A stretch of 64,000 nucleotides of DNA from the NCBI GenBank assembly GCA_020721005.1, contig DYNP01000002.1:1-64000 (forward strand). Reading direction: 5' to 3'. Positions 1 through 8,652 of the stretch are shown here, in pieces. Position 1 is the first letter of the stretch; each line of letters starts with the position of its first letter. Position numbers and translations under genes: made by a program. Source of the DNA: Thiomargarita sp. Its GTDB lineage: Bacteria; Pseudomonadota; Gammaproteobacteria; Beggiatoales; Beggiatoaceae. Below the pieces are notes generated by a model. The model saw nothing but the letters and a program-made list of their open reading frames with translations, had not been told where the DNA came from and searched no databases.

Positions 1-381
1 CCTTGGAGTGGAGGCTTTAGCCGGCCAGTGGTAAGCCCTTGGAGTGGAGGCTTTAGCCGGCTAATGGTAGTCCCTTGGAGTGGAGGCTTTAGCCGGCCAA
101 TGGTAGTCCCTTGCAACTTGTATATGTGGGGTGATGCCTACGGCTGACCGGCTAAAGCCTCCACTCCAACCCACCGGCTAAAGCCTCCACTCCAACCTAC
201 CGGCTAAAGCCTCCACTCCAACCCACCGGCTAAAGCCTCCACTCCAACCCACCGGCTAAAGCCTCCACTCCAACCCACCGGCTAAAACCTCCAATCCAAC
301 CCACCGGCTAAAGCCTCCACTCCAATCTACCGGCTAAAGCCTCCACTCCAACCCACCGGCTAAAACCTCCACTCCAACCTA
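1..381. repeat. Inverted array of short GC-rich repeats (partial mobile element)
   Basis: Three forward units of about 36 bp, built on GGAGTGGAGGCTTTAGCCGG, run from 1 to about 108. A unique turn of about 40 bases (CCTTGC...GTGGGGTGATGCCTACGG) follows, then nine reversed units of 26 bp built on CCGGCTAAAGCCTCCACTCC run from about 149 to 381. The same turn sequence occurs inside the complete elements near 9870 and 59022, so this is the core of another copy whose left end lies outside the window. No right terminal repeat is seen after 381, so that end is missing or decayed. Each unit contains the small palindrome GGCTTTAGCC. From 382 to 511 nothing is recognisable. Confidence 0.85.
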
Positions 382-511
382 TGGCTCTTCAGCCTAACCA
401 ACGACACTGTCTAGCTATTCTGAATAGTTTTGGGTGGGTGCTCCGAATTAAAATTCACTTACAAAATACTCCAAATCTATTCTGAAAATCTCGGTACAGA
501 CGCTCTATTCC

Positions 512-1588
512 TTAGCCACGTTCCAATAAACTGTACAATTCAATCAAACCCGTGTTGGCTCGAGATACATAGGAAGATAAAACCAGAGAATGATTCGCGA
601 ACAGTCCAAATTCTGATCCGTTTAAAATCAAGGGACTCCAAACTGTTTTCTGGGTAGATTCCAATTCCATAATAATTTGTCTCACCAAAATCAAAGCATT
701 ACGCGTTTCTAACACATCCTTAAAATCCACTTCAATAGCCTTAAGAAAGTGAATCAAGGCCCAACAATTCCCTCGAGTTTCAAAAAATATATTGTCTATT
801 TGAGACCAAGGCGTCTGAGCGGTTATCGTTTGGGCAGTGTCTGTGGATTGTCGGGCATTTTTATCTCCAGCCAAGTCAGTATTTTGACGCTGTTGTCCCA
901 CACTGTCACTGAGACGTTGAGACAAACTGCCCAACCGTTTGATCACTTCTCCCAACCAATCTCGTAAATTATCGGCCCGAGCAAAAAATTGGGCATTTCG
1001 ATGAGTGGGATCAGCCAATCGATGTAGATAATTTTCCACTTTTTCAATACCTTCTCGATATTCCCGTTCTGGGGTTGGCCAAAACCAGGAATTGGGATCG
1101 ACATTGAATTTGGAATCTGCCTTGGCCAAATCTTGATCTTCACTGGATTGAGTTCGGGAACGGCTGATATCATTGCGCAAGGCCTTGGTCAAGTCACGAA
1201 TTTGTTGCAACACTCCCAATTCCCAACTGGGCATATCATCCATGAATAAGGAGGGTGGCAATAAGTCATTGTGTAAATAACCTCCTGATTTATCAAGCAA
1301 AGTGTTAGCTACTTCAATCAAGGTATTGGTGGTCAAATATCCAACGACCATTTTTTCTTCATAGTCTTCCACCTTATCTTCTGCCAATGACTGGAGGTCC
1401 AATTGACCCGGATAGCGTCCCCACCAAAAACTCAGTAAGATCAAAAAAACCAGCATGCCAGCAATGCTGATCAAGAATCGTTTTTCGGGGCTGTGTTGTT
1501 TAAATCGTTCCCCATAAGTCAACAGTTTTTCCCAACTGAGTTTGAAAAAAGCGCGCAATTTGTCCATATTGGAGGGATTTTCGGTCAT
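512..1588 (-). CDS. DUF2333 family membrane-anchored protein
   Basis: Protein of 358 residues with a cytoplasmic N-terminal tail, one transmembrane segment at about residues 38-56, and a long helical periplasmic part. The spacing and sequence (for example the WGRYPGQ segment just after the membrane helix, the WFWPTPEREYREG segment and the C-terminal GLIELYSLLERG) match my recollection of the DUF2333 family, which is conserved in gammaproteobacteria and has no established function. A Gln/Ser/Thr-rich linker near residues 225-255 is less conserved in character. It is the first gene of its strand and reads towards the repeat array; the AEC transporter upstream ends 38 bases before its start, so the two may share a transcript. 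Confidence 0.75.
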   Translation of the reverse strand: MTENPSNMDKLRAFFKLSWEKLLTYGERFKQHSPEKRFLISIAGMLVFLILLSFWWGRYPGQLDLQSLAEDKVEDYEEKMVVGYLTTNTLIEVANTLLDKSGGYLHNDLLPPSLFMDDMPSWELGVLQQIRDLTKALRNDISRSRTQSSEDQDLAKADSKFNVDPNSWFWPTPEREYREGIEKVENYLHRLADPTHRNAQFFARADNLRDWLGEVIKRLGSLSQRLSDSVGQQRQNTDLAGDKNARQSTDTAQTITAQTPWSQIDNIFFETRGNCWALIHFLKAIEVDFKDVLETRNALILVRQIIMELESTQKTVWSPLILNGSEFGLFANHSLVLSSYVSRANTGLIELYSLLERG

Positions 1589-1625
1589 GATAGCTCCTGT
1601 TCAGATTAGAAAATAGATAGATTAT

Positions 1626-2540
1626 TCAAAGGGTAAGGGCAATGGGTAAAGTCAACATTGCCAATAGGGTTTGGGCTGTGATAATATTGGCCATCAAACT
1701 GGCATTGCCACCCATTTGTCGGGCCAGAATGTAGCCAGAGCTGGCCGTGGGCACAGCGGCAAAAATAACTGCCACATGGGTGGTTTGAGGGTCAAGTTGC
1801 CAAAATTGACAGAATAGTTTGACCAGAATGGGGAATATGAGGAGTTTGACCGCGCTGCTGATCAGCAGTCCCCAATGATCTTCAGAGACCAGACGAAATT
1901 GTAGACCTGCCCCAATGGCCAACAATCCAAAAGGGAGGGCAGCGCGGCCCAAAATATCTGTAGTTTCTCGCAGGGCATGAGGAATGGGAATTTGAGTCAG
2001 ATTTAAAATAATTCCAGTTAAACAGCCTAAAATCAATGGGTTACGGGTAAGTGCTTGGAGAATGGCTTGCCAACGCATGCGTTCATGGCTGGCATAGTGA
2101 GCGAGAACTGTGACACAAAGTACGTTGATGACTGGCACCATGGCCGCTATGGCAAGAGCAGACAGGGTAACGCCAGGGGCACCGTGAAGGGCCAGGGCGA
2201 TGGCGATGCCAATGTAACCGTTAAAGCGAATGGCGCCTTGAAAAATAGAGGTGAATGTGGGACCGCTAACCGGTAGCCAAGGTTGAGAAATGATTAACAG
2301 TCCCGACATGAGCAACACAGTGCTCAAAAGGGCAAGTCCCATAGACAGCACCGTTAGATTTTGAAGGGGACTGGCAGAGATCAGATTGTCGATCAGCAGG
2401 GCTGGAAATAGTACAAAGTAGGTGACTTTCTCCATTAGTGGCCAGAATGCGTCTCCTGGAAATTGGAGGCGTTTGAATACATAGCCCAAAAGGATGATGA
2501 GAAATACTGGAGTTAATGCAGTAATTACAGGAATTATCAT
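1626..2540 (-). CDS. AEC family transporter (auxin efflux carrier type)
   Basis: Integral membrane protein of 304 residues, hydrophobic throughout, with about ten predicted helices in two inverted halves, typical in length for bacterial AEC/PF03547 permeases that export small carboxylates or amino acids. The second half carries the family-like stretches AALPFGLLAIGAGLQ and FAAVPTASSGYILARQMGG, the latter close to the conserved P-x-A-S-x-x-Y region that lines the pathway in this family. The substrate cannot be told from sequence. Its start codon lies only 3 bp from the start codon of the divergent macrodomain gene, so both must be controlled from promoters lying inside each other's coding sequence. 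Confidence 0.85.
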   Translation of the reverse strand: MIIPVITALTPVFLIILLGYVFKRLQFPGDAFWPLMEKVTYFVLFPALLIDNLISASPLQNLTVLSMGLALLSTVLLMSGLLIISQPWLPVSGPTFTSIFQGAIRFNGYIGIAIALALHGAPGVTLSALAIAAMVPVINVLCVTVLAHYASHERMRWQAILQALTRNPLILGCLTGIILNLTQIPIPHALRETTDILGRAALPFGLLAIGAGLQFRLVSEDHWGLLISSAVKLLIFPILVKLFCQFWQLDPQTTHVAVIFAAVPTASSGYILARQMGGNASLMANIITAQTLLAMLTLPIALTL

Positions 2541-2543
2541 GGT

Positions 2544-3080
2544 ATGTCAACAAATTATCAGTTAATTGAAAAGGATATTACTCAGTTGTCCATGGATGCC
2601 ATTGTCAATGCAGCCAATGAATCCTTGTTAGGAGGAGGTGGCGTGGATGGGGCAATTCACCGTGCTGCCGGACCAAAATTGTTGGCAGAATGCCGGAGTT
2701 TGAGGGGCTGTGCCACAGGTCAAGCCAAAATTACTCAGGGTTATCAGTTACCTGCACGTTTTGTAATTCACACCGTAGGACCTATTTGGCGGGGGGGACA
2801 GAGTGGAGAGGCCGCTTTGCTGGCCAGTTGTTATCAACAAAGTTTAGAATTGGCTTGGGCCCATTGTATTAAAAGCATTGCCTTTCCTGCAATCAGTTGT
2901 GGAGTGTATGGCTATCCCTTGGCGGAAGCCAGTCGAATTGCCGTGGAAACTGTGGTAAGCCGGACTCAAGAGAAATCAGGGATAGACACGGTTTACTTTG
3001 TGGTTTTCAGCCCAACAGTTTTCAACGCTTATCAACAAAGATTTTCCGAATCGGAGTACCCATTGACTGAGCGCTCTTGA
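2544..3080 (+). CDS. Macrodomain protein, O-acetyl-ADP-ribose deacetylase type
   Basis: Single macrodomain of 178 residues, the usual size of YmdB-type enzymes that hydrolyse O-acetyl-ADP-ribose or remove ADP-ribose from proteins. The ligand-binding signatures are intact: NAANESLLGGGGVDGAIH (adenine/ribose loop, with the Asn and Asp used in catalysis), GCATGQAKITQGYQLPA, VIHTVGPIW, and the diphosphate loop FPAISCGVYGYP. The start overlaps the region in front of the divergent AEC transporter with 3 bp between the two ATGs. The gene is monocistronic; a consensus-like promoter for the next gene begins 29 bases after its stop. Confidence 0.92.
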   Translation: MSTNYQLIEKDITQLSMDAIVNAANESLLGGGGVDGAIHRAAGPKLLAECRSLRGCATGQAKITQGYQLPARFVIHTVGPIWRGGQSGEAALLASCYQQSLELAWAHCIKSIAFPAISCGVYGYPLAEASRIAVETVVSRTQEKSGIDTVYFVVFSPTVFNAYQQRFSESEYPLTERS

Positions 3081-3108
3081 TTCAACAAGATTGGTCACAG
3101 TTTCTATT

Positions 3109-3137
3109 TTGACAAAATGCGTAAAATCCTGTATCCT
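3109..3137 (+). promoter_or_regulatory. Sigma-70 type promoter for the methyltransferase fusion gene
   Basis: TTGACA at 3109-3114 and TATCCT at 3132-3137 are separated by 17 bases. The first box is perfect and the second matches 4 of 6. The ATG of the downstream gene is at 3168, which leaves a short leader. Confidence 0.55.
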
Positions 3138-3167
3138 TAAACATTTCTTATCCAGTGAGACTTGTTT

Positions 3168-5348
3168 ATGAATTCACCTTTGCAACTTCCTTCTCCACAT
3201 CGACGAATCAATCTTGGCAGTGGCAACATTCAATTGCCAGGATATTGGAATGTGGATATTCATGCCCAAGCTGATATTGTATTGGATCTTGAACGGGACA
3301 ATTTGCCATTTCCAGATGACAGTGTGGACAGTTTAGTCTGTATTTCTGTGATCAACTATTTCACCAGGGAACGGGCTCAAATCCTTATCCAAGAAGTGTT
3401 CAGAGTGTTAAAACCCGGGGGATTGACTCGATTTGCCAGTCAAGACTTGCGCATTTTGACTCAAAAATATTTGCAGCGAGATGATGCCTTTTATCGACAA
3501 AAATTGGCTTCTGGTCAAGAGCGTTTTCCTGGAGAAACTTTGGCTGACAAACTCAATGCTTTCTTCTATGGCTTTCCCACTGCGGGTAATAAACATTGTC
3601 AGTATGTCTATGATTTTGAAACTTTAAGTTTATTATTTCACAAAGCTGGTTTTGTTCAGATTCAACAAAAAAACTACTTGGAAAGTCAACTGCCTGACAT
3701 TGATAAAATTGACAATCGTCCAGAGCAAATGTTTTTCTTAGAAGCCAACAAGCCCTCCAAAAATGAGATCACTGTTGCGCTTCCAGCAAGCCCTGCTCAT
3801 CCTGTGCCCGATCAAGAAACCCGGCTCAATTCCCCCTCTCTCACTGATTTGCCTCCTTCTGGTACCGACTTGCAAATGGCACGGGAATTGTGGAAAACAG
3901 GCCGGTCCCAAAAGGCTTGGCAATATTTGCTCAAATCGTTAACAGAGCATCCGGATGATCGTGAAGCTGTGCTCATGGCCGGTGAAATTCTGATTCATTT
4001 ACAAAAGGATGCAGAGGCCAGTCAACTGTATCAAACTTATTTACAACGACATTCCCAAGATTTGAAAATTCAACAGGCTCTAACCGCGCTCATCAATTCC
4101 CCAACAAAATCCCCCCTCTCCAAAATGGCTCATCCGCTACTGGCTTCCCTGAAAACCTATCAAAATCCAGTCCTTTCTGATCGGGAACATTTACAGGCTT
4201 GTATGCACTGGCTGAGAAGAGCCCAACAGGTAACTGGCAATGGAGGAGTGGCTGCCACTTATAACTTGCAGCAACAAGAATGGGGGGTAGCTTATCCAGA
4301 AACCACAGGTTATATCATTCCCACATTCTTAGCCTATGCCCATTTAACTGGAAAAGAAGAATATCGAGCATCGGCAGTGGAGATGGGAAATTGGGAAATA
4401 GAGATTCAGTGGCCAGATGGAGGAGTTGGAGAACCTTTAGGGGTCTATGGACACAGGCCTAGGGTGTTCAATACCAGTCAAGTGATCCTGGGTTGGTTGG
4501 CACTTTATCGAGAAACCCAAGAGCCACGTTATCTAACTGCGGCTGAATTGGCAGGTCACTGGATTGTTGCGCAACAAGACAGCGATGGCAAGTGGACAAA
4601 AAGCACTTTCAATGGGCCCAAAAGTTATAAAATCAGAGTGGCTTGGTCCCTGTTAGAATTGTTTGCCTGCACTCAATATCCCGGCTATCGCCAAGCTGCC
4701 CAACGTGCCATTCAGTGGGTATTGAGTCAAGCCCATCCCAATGGCTGGTTTGCTTCCCAAAATCTAGCCGTTGCCGAGCCTTGGACACATTTGATCGGTT
4801 ACACTCTGCAGGGACTGTTAGAAATCTGTTTACTGGATGAGGTGCAATTTGATCGAGCCACCGCCTTGCATTCACTGCAACAAGCGGCTCATCATCTGTG
4901 CCACCGTTACTATGCTCTTAAACAATCTTCCTCAACTCCCTTCTTGGGACTGGCTGGCACTTTAAATTCTCAATGGTCCAGTCAAGATTCCTGGTCTTGC
5001 GTGACTGGGAATGCACAAATTGCCTTTTTCCTGCATAAATTGGCAACCCATTACACTCGCTTATTAACCGTCAATCAAGCTTATATCTCTTCGGTTGAAG
5101 AATTAAATTCCCAAGCTCGGCTTCTTGAATGGTTGCAAGTGGCTAATGGGTTGCACACTGATCTTAAGAAAATACACTGGGTTACGCAATTTTCAGCAGA
5201 TGAAAATTTGTATGGTGGCTTGCCCGGTTCTCATCCTATTGAAGGTCCTTATCTTACCAATGCCATTCCCAATTGGGGAGTTAAATTTTTTGCAGACACT
5301 TGTTTGCAAAAAACATTGCCAGAGGAATGGTTGCGCTATTTGGGGTAA
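3168..5348 (+). CDS. Fusion of SAM methyltransferase, TPR-like linker and alpha/alpha-toroid domain
   Basis: Protein of 726 residues. I prefer ATG 3168 over a TTG six bases upstream. Residues 8-190 form a class I SAM-dependent methyltransferase: INLGSGNIQLPGYWNVDI is motif I with the post-I acidic residue, and the LPFPDDSVDSL and EVFRVLKPGG motifs follow. Residues about 235-310 contain two tetratricopeptide-like helices (ARELWKTGRSQKAWQYLLK, AVLMAGEILIHLQKDAEASQLY). Residues about 340-725 form repeating helical hairpins rich in Gly, Trp and Tyr (for example GVAYPETTGYIIPTFLAYA, VAWSLLELFA), resembling the six-hairpin/terpenoid-cyclase toroid fold found in exopolysaccharide gene sets. Methylation of a sugar or polymer is plausible, but no partner gene is adjacent. 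The end product is unknown. Confidence 0.7.
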   Translation: MNSPLQLPSPHRRINLGSGNIQLPGYWNVDIHAQADIVLDLERDNLPFPDDSVDSLVCISVINYFTRERAQILIQEVFRVLKPGGLTRFASQDLRILTQKYLQRDDAFYRQKLASGQERFPGETLADKLNAFFYGFPTAGNKHCQYVYDFETLSLLFHKAGFVQIQQKNYLESQLPDIDKIDNRPEQMFFLEANKPSKNEITVALPASPAHPVPDQETRLNSPSLTDLPPSGTDLQMARELWKTGRSQKAWQYLLKSLTEHPDDREAVLMAGEILIHLQKDAEASQLYQTYLQRHSQDLKIQQALTALINSPTKSPLSKMAHPLLASLKTYQNPVLSDREHLQACMHWLRRAQQVTGNGGVAATYNLQQQEWGVAYPETTGYIIPTFLAYAHLTGKEEYRASAVEMGNWEIEIQWPDGGVGEPLGVYGHRPRVFNTSQVILGWLALYRETQEPRYLTAAELAGHWIVAQQDSDGKWTKSTFNGPKSYKIRVAWSLLELFACTQYPGYRQAAQRAIQWVLSQAHPNGWFASQNLAVAEPWTHLIGYTLQGLLEICLLDEVQFDRATALHSLQQAAHHLCHRYYALKQSSSTPFLGLAGTLNSQWSSQDSWSCVTGNAQIAFFLHKLATHYTRLLTVNQAYISSVEELNSQARLLEWLQVANGLHTDLKKIHWVTQFSADENLYGGLPGSHPIEGPYLTNAIPNWGVKFFADTCLQKTLPEEWLRYLG

Positions 5349-5467
5349 GCAACAATGAATGGTCTTAATGCGAATCACAGTCCCACCGATGAGCAATGAA
5401 AATTATAGATGGTTAGCCATTGTTTTGAAGAGTTCAAAAGTTAAGCCAACGATTTTAAAAGGATGAT

Positions 5468-7018
5468 ATGAACGAGGAAGTTTTAATCAATGTCACGCCA
5501 CGAGAAACTCGGGTGGCAATAGTTGAGAATGGGATTTTGCAAGAGGTGGCTATTGAGAGAACGCGTCATAAAGGAATAGTGAGTAACCTTTATAAAGGTA
5601 AAGTTTGTCGGGTGCTGCCAGGTATGCAAGCTGCTTTTGTGGACATTGGGTTAGAGCGGGCGGCTTTTTTACATGTTTCTGATGCAGTGACTCATCAGGC
5701 AGAGCCGCATCCAAAATCTGATCAAATTCATGCTGTTTTACGGGAAGGTCAATCGTTATTGGTGCAGGTAATCAAGGAACCTTTGGGAACAAAGGGGGCT
5801 CGTCTCACTACCCAAATCTCAATCCCCTCACGCTATGTTGTGTTTTTACCTTATTCTCCGGGCATGATTGGGGTCTCAGCTAAGATTGAACGGGAGGAGG
5901 AGCGGAAACGACTTAAACAAATTGCTTTAAATTACATGGGGATAGCAGAGCAAGCCTTGATAGAGCAAAACAGTTTCAATGAAACAATTTTGGTCGCAGT
6001 GTCTGCAGAAAAGAGCAGTTTGAAAAATTGTGGACAGTATGGTTTTATTGTTCGCACTGCTGCTGAGGGAGCAACTGAGTCTCGATTGTGTGCCGATATG
6101 GAATTTGTATGTCGATTGTGGAAAGATATTGTAGATAAAAGTAATCACAGTATGACTTGTTCCCTGATTTACAGTGATTTTTCTTTGGCAGTGCGGGCTC
6201 TAAGGGACTTGATTGGCACTTCTGTGGAAAAAATACGGGTAGATTCTGAAAAGACTTATCATGAAATTGGAGAATTTACCCAGAAATTTGTTCCAGATTT
6301 GGTGGGTAAAATTGAGCTTTATCAGGAAGATCGTCCTATTTTTGATTTGTACACCATTGATGATGAGATCACCAGGGCCTTGGAACGTAAGGTGAGTTTG
6401 AAATCTGGGGGATATTTGGTCATTGATCAGACGGAAGCGATGACCACTATTGATGTAAATACCGGAGCTTACGTGGGAAGTCGAAATTTGGAAGAGACGA
6501 TCTTTAAGACGAATTTGGAGGCTGCTCAAGCGATTGCGCGTCAGTTAAGATTGAGGAATTTGGGGGGAATTATTATTGTCGATTTTATCGACATGTTAGA
6601 TTTTGAGCATAAGCGACAGGTTTTGCAGACTTTGGAGCGGTCTTTGGAACGGGATCATACCAAAAGTCATATCAGCGAGGTGTCTTCATTGGGACTGGTG
6701 CAGATGACTCGTAAACGGACCCGAGAGAGTTTAGAGCATTTATTATGTGAGACTTGCCCAATTTGTGGGGGACGTGGGAATATTAAAACTCCAGAGACTG
6801 TATCTTATGAGATTTTGCGAGAAATCAGTCGGGAGGCTCGATTGTTTGACACGCAGCAGTTTTTGGTATTGGCTTCTCCGGAGGTGGTGGATTTTTTATT
6901 GGATGAGGAGTCGAGTAGTATTGCTGAGTTGGAAGATTATTTGGAGCGAACGATTAAGTTGCAGGTGGAAACTTCTTATACTCAGGAGCAATATGATATT
7001 ATTCCCACTTCAGTTTGA
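5468..7018 (+). CDS. rng: Ribonuclease G
   Basis: Endoribonuclease of 516 residues, the usual length of RNase G, which lacks the long C-terminal scaffold of RNase E. It matures the 5' end of 16S rRNA and cleaves some mRNAs. An S1 domain occupies residues about 38-130 (GNLYKGKV-like start, PGMQAAFVDIGLERAAFLHV). The catalytic DNase I-like domain carries MTTIDVNTG and IIIVDFIDM, whose aspartates bind the catalytic magnesium. The zinc-link CETCPICGGRG lies near residue 430. A ribosome binding site (AAAAGGATG) precedes ATG 5468. It is followed after 44 bases by a flavodoxin-fold gene, probably in the same transcript. The usual neighbour maf is absent. Confidence 0.97.
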   Translation: MNEEVLINVTPRETRVAIVENGILQEVAIERTRHKGIVSNLYKGKVCRVLPGMQAAFVDIGLERAAFLHVSDAVTHQAEPHPKSDQIHAVLREGQSLLVQVIKEPLGTKGARLTTQISIPSRYVVFLPYSPGMIGVSAKIEREEERKRLKQIALNYMGIAEQALIEQNSFNETILVAVSAEKSSLKNCGQYGFIVRTAAEGATESRLCADMEFVCRLWKDIVDKSNHSMTCSLIYSDFSLAVRALRDLIGTSVEKIRVDSEKTYHEIGEFTQKFVPDLVGKIELYQEDRPIFDLYTIDDEITRALERKVSLKSGGYLVIDQTEAMTTIDVNTGAYVGSRNLEETIFKTNLEAAQAIARQLRLRNLGGIIIVDFIDMLDFEHKRQVLQTLERSLERDHTKSHISEVSSLGLVQMTRKRTRESLEHLLCETCPICGGRGNIKTPETVSYEILREISREARLFDTQQFLVLASPEVVDFLLDEESSSIAELEDYLERTIKLQVETSYTQEQYDIIPTSV

Positions 7019-7062
7019 AAAGAGGGGAATTGATATGTGATTTTAGAGACAGGAGAATTGTA

Positions 7063-7632
7063 GTGACAAAATCTATTCTGGTGATTCAAGGACATCCGGA
7101 TCAGGAATCTTTCAATGAGGCATTGATGGACAGTTATGTGCAAGGGGCACGGTCTGTTGGTCATGAGGTTAGAATATTGGCGGTGCGCGATTTGAGTTTT
7201 GAATTAGTGGCACATCATTATGCCAAGGAGAGAGAATTAGAGCCAGATTTGCGGCAGGCTCAGGAGTTGATGAGTTGGGGAAAACATTGGGTGTTGTTTT
7301 ATCCGATTTGGTGGGGGGGCATGCCAGCTTTGTTGAAAGGTTTTTTGGATCGAGTGTTAACTGCTGATTTTGCTTTGCGTTATCAGGAGAATGGGGTGCC
7401 ATTGGGATTGTTGAAAGGTCGCACATGTGAGATATATAACACGTCAGATACTCCACCGATTGCACAATGGTGGTATCTTCAAGGGAATAAAGCGCAATTG
7501 AAGCGTAATATTTTGGGACTTTGTGGGGTAAAAATTAAGCGTCATCAGACTTTTGGTCCCTTGTTCAATTCAACCTTGGAGAAACGTCAAGATTGGTTGC
7601 AGCAGATGGTGGGGCGTGGGCGGGTTGTTTAG
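7063..7632 (+). CDS. NAD(P)H-dependent flavin oxidoreductase (KefF/NQO1 type)
   Basis: Flavodoxin-like fold protein of 189 residues of the NAD(P)H:quinone oxidoreductase/KefF group. These proteins reduce quinones with FMN or FAD, or regulate potassium efflux. Seen: the N-terminal strand-loop ILVIQGHPDQESFNEAL, the flavin-binding FYPIWWGGMPALLKGFLDRV, and EIYNTSDTPP in the third loop. I place the start at GTG 7063, preceded by GACAGGAG at 7048-7055, instead of the longer frame from 7015 that overlaps the rng stop and has no such signal. No Kef channel gene is adjacent, so quinone reduction or detoxification is the simpler reading. Confidence 0.85.
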   Translation: MTKSILVIQGHPDQESFNEALMDSYVQGARSVGHEVRILAVRDLSFELVAHHYAKERELEPDLRQAQELMSWGKHWVLFYPIWWGGMPALLKGFLDRVLTADFALRYQENGVPLGLLKGRTCEIYNTSDTPPIAQWWYLQGNKAQLKRNILGLCGVKIKRHQTFGPLFNSTLEKRQDWLQQMVGRGRVV

Positions 7633-7658
7633 GGGAAGTGGAATTTTTCTTTTTGTCT

Positions 7659-7735
7659 GAATCAGAGTTTCCAGAATTATGGGGTTGGGAGATTATTTGT
7701 TAGAATTGAGGAGTCTATTCTGGGAATTCTGATTC
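7659..7735. terminator. Long inverted repeat between convergent genes
   Basis: Arms of 19 bases at 7659-7677 and 7717-7735 are complementary apart from two positions, with a loop of 39 bases. The repeat sits exactly between the converging flavin oxidoreductase and era genes and could terminate transcription from both sides, although no strong T tract follows either arm. A small mobile palindrome is the alternative. Confidence 0.45.
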
Positions 7736-7755
7736 AAACTGTTAAGTTGTCTGAT

Positions 7756-8652
7756 TTATTCTCCATAGCCGAGTTGTCGCAGGGCTTGTTCATCATTGCT
7801 CCAGCCTTGTTTGACTTTAACCCACAGTTGTAAAAAGACTTTCTTATCAAGCAGTGTTTCTAGGTCTTTACGGGCTGCTTCGCCGATGGTTTTTAGAGTT
7901 TTGCCTTGTTGACCGATGACTATGGGTTTTTGATTGGGTTTTTGTACCCAAATTAGGGCAGCAATGCGGGTGAGTGTGGGGGCTTCGATAAATTGTTCAA
8001 TTTCTACGGTAATTTGGTAGGGAAGTTCGTCTCCCAAACGGCGAATAAGTTTTTCACGGATGATTTCAGCGGCCAAAAATCGTTCTGTGCGATCGGTGAG
8101 TTGTTCTTCCGGATAAAGTGGGGTTTGAAGAGGGAGGTGGTTGAGAAGCAGTTGTTCTAGGGCAGCTAAGTTGTCTTGTTTCAGGGCAGAAATGGGAATG
8201 ATGTGCTGGAAATTGAAGCGGGCCGCTGTTTGTTCCAAAAAGGGTAAGAGTTGAGTTTTGTCAGATAATTCATCAATTTTGTTGATTCCCAAAATGACTG
8301 GGGGAGATTGGGAATTGAGGAAACTTAATACATAATCATCCTCAGTGGTCCAACGCAGGGGCTCAATCAGCCAAATAATGGCTGCCACTCCTTCAAAAGC
8401 TGTAAGGGCGGCCCGGTTTAGATAGCGGTTGAGGGCTTGCCCTTGTTGATGGTGGTGAAGACCTGGGGTGTCTACATAAATGATTTGGTAGTTGTCGGTG
8501 GTTTTGATGCCCAGTATTCGATGACGGGTGGTTTGGGGCTTGCGGGAAGTGATGCTAATTTTTTGGCCCAAGAGGTGGTTGAGTAGGGTGGATTTGCCTA
8601 CGTTAGGACGACCAATGATGGCGACATGGCCACAGGGGAGTTTATTTTTCAT
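7756..8652 (-). CDS. era: GTPase Era
   Basis: Ribosome-assembly GTPase of 298 residues that binds the 3' end of 16S rRNA. GTPase motifs in order: G1 GRPNVGKST (residues about 13-21), switch SRKPQTTRHRI, G3 DTPGLHH, G4 GINKIDEL. The C-terminal KH RNA-binding domain contains the variant loop VIGQQGKTLKTIGEAARKDL. It overlaps the 3' end of rnc by 11 bases, indicating translational coupling, and closes the lep-rnc operon. The recO gene that usually comes next is not present; the gene instead converges on a flavin oxidoreductase. Confidence 0.97.
   Translation of the reverse strand: MKNKLPCGHVAIIGRPNVGKSTLLNHLLGQKISITSRKPQTTRHRILGIKTTDNYQIIYVDTPGLHHHQQGQALNRYLNRAALTAFEGVAAIIWLIEPLRWTTEDDYVLSFLNSQSPPVILGINKIDELSDKTQLLPFLEQTAARFNFQHIIPISALKQDNLAALEQLLLNHLPLQTPLYPEEQLTDRTERFLAAEIIREKLIRRLGDELPYQITVEIEQFIEAPTLTRIAALIWVQKPNQKPIVIGQQGKTLKTIGEAARKDLETLLDKKVFLQLWVKVKQGWSNDEQALRQLGYGE

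Noticed and set aside
1-381. CRISPR array
   Set aside because: Units are contiguous with no unique spacers, switch orientation in the middle, and no cas genes are near.
430-657. 75-codon frame on the plus strand
   Set aside because: It mostly lies antisense to the DUF2333 gene and has no recognisable content.
7015-7062. Longer N-terminus for the flavin oxidoreductase
   Set aside because: It overlaps the rng stop region, lacks a ribosome binding site, and adds residues before the conserved first strand; GTG 7063 has a good one.
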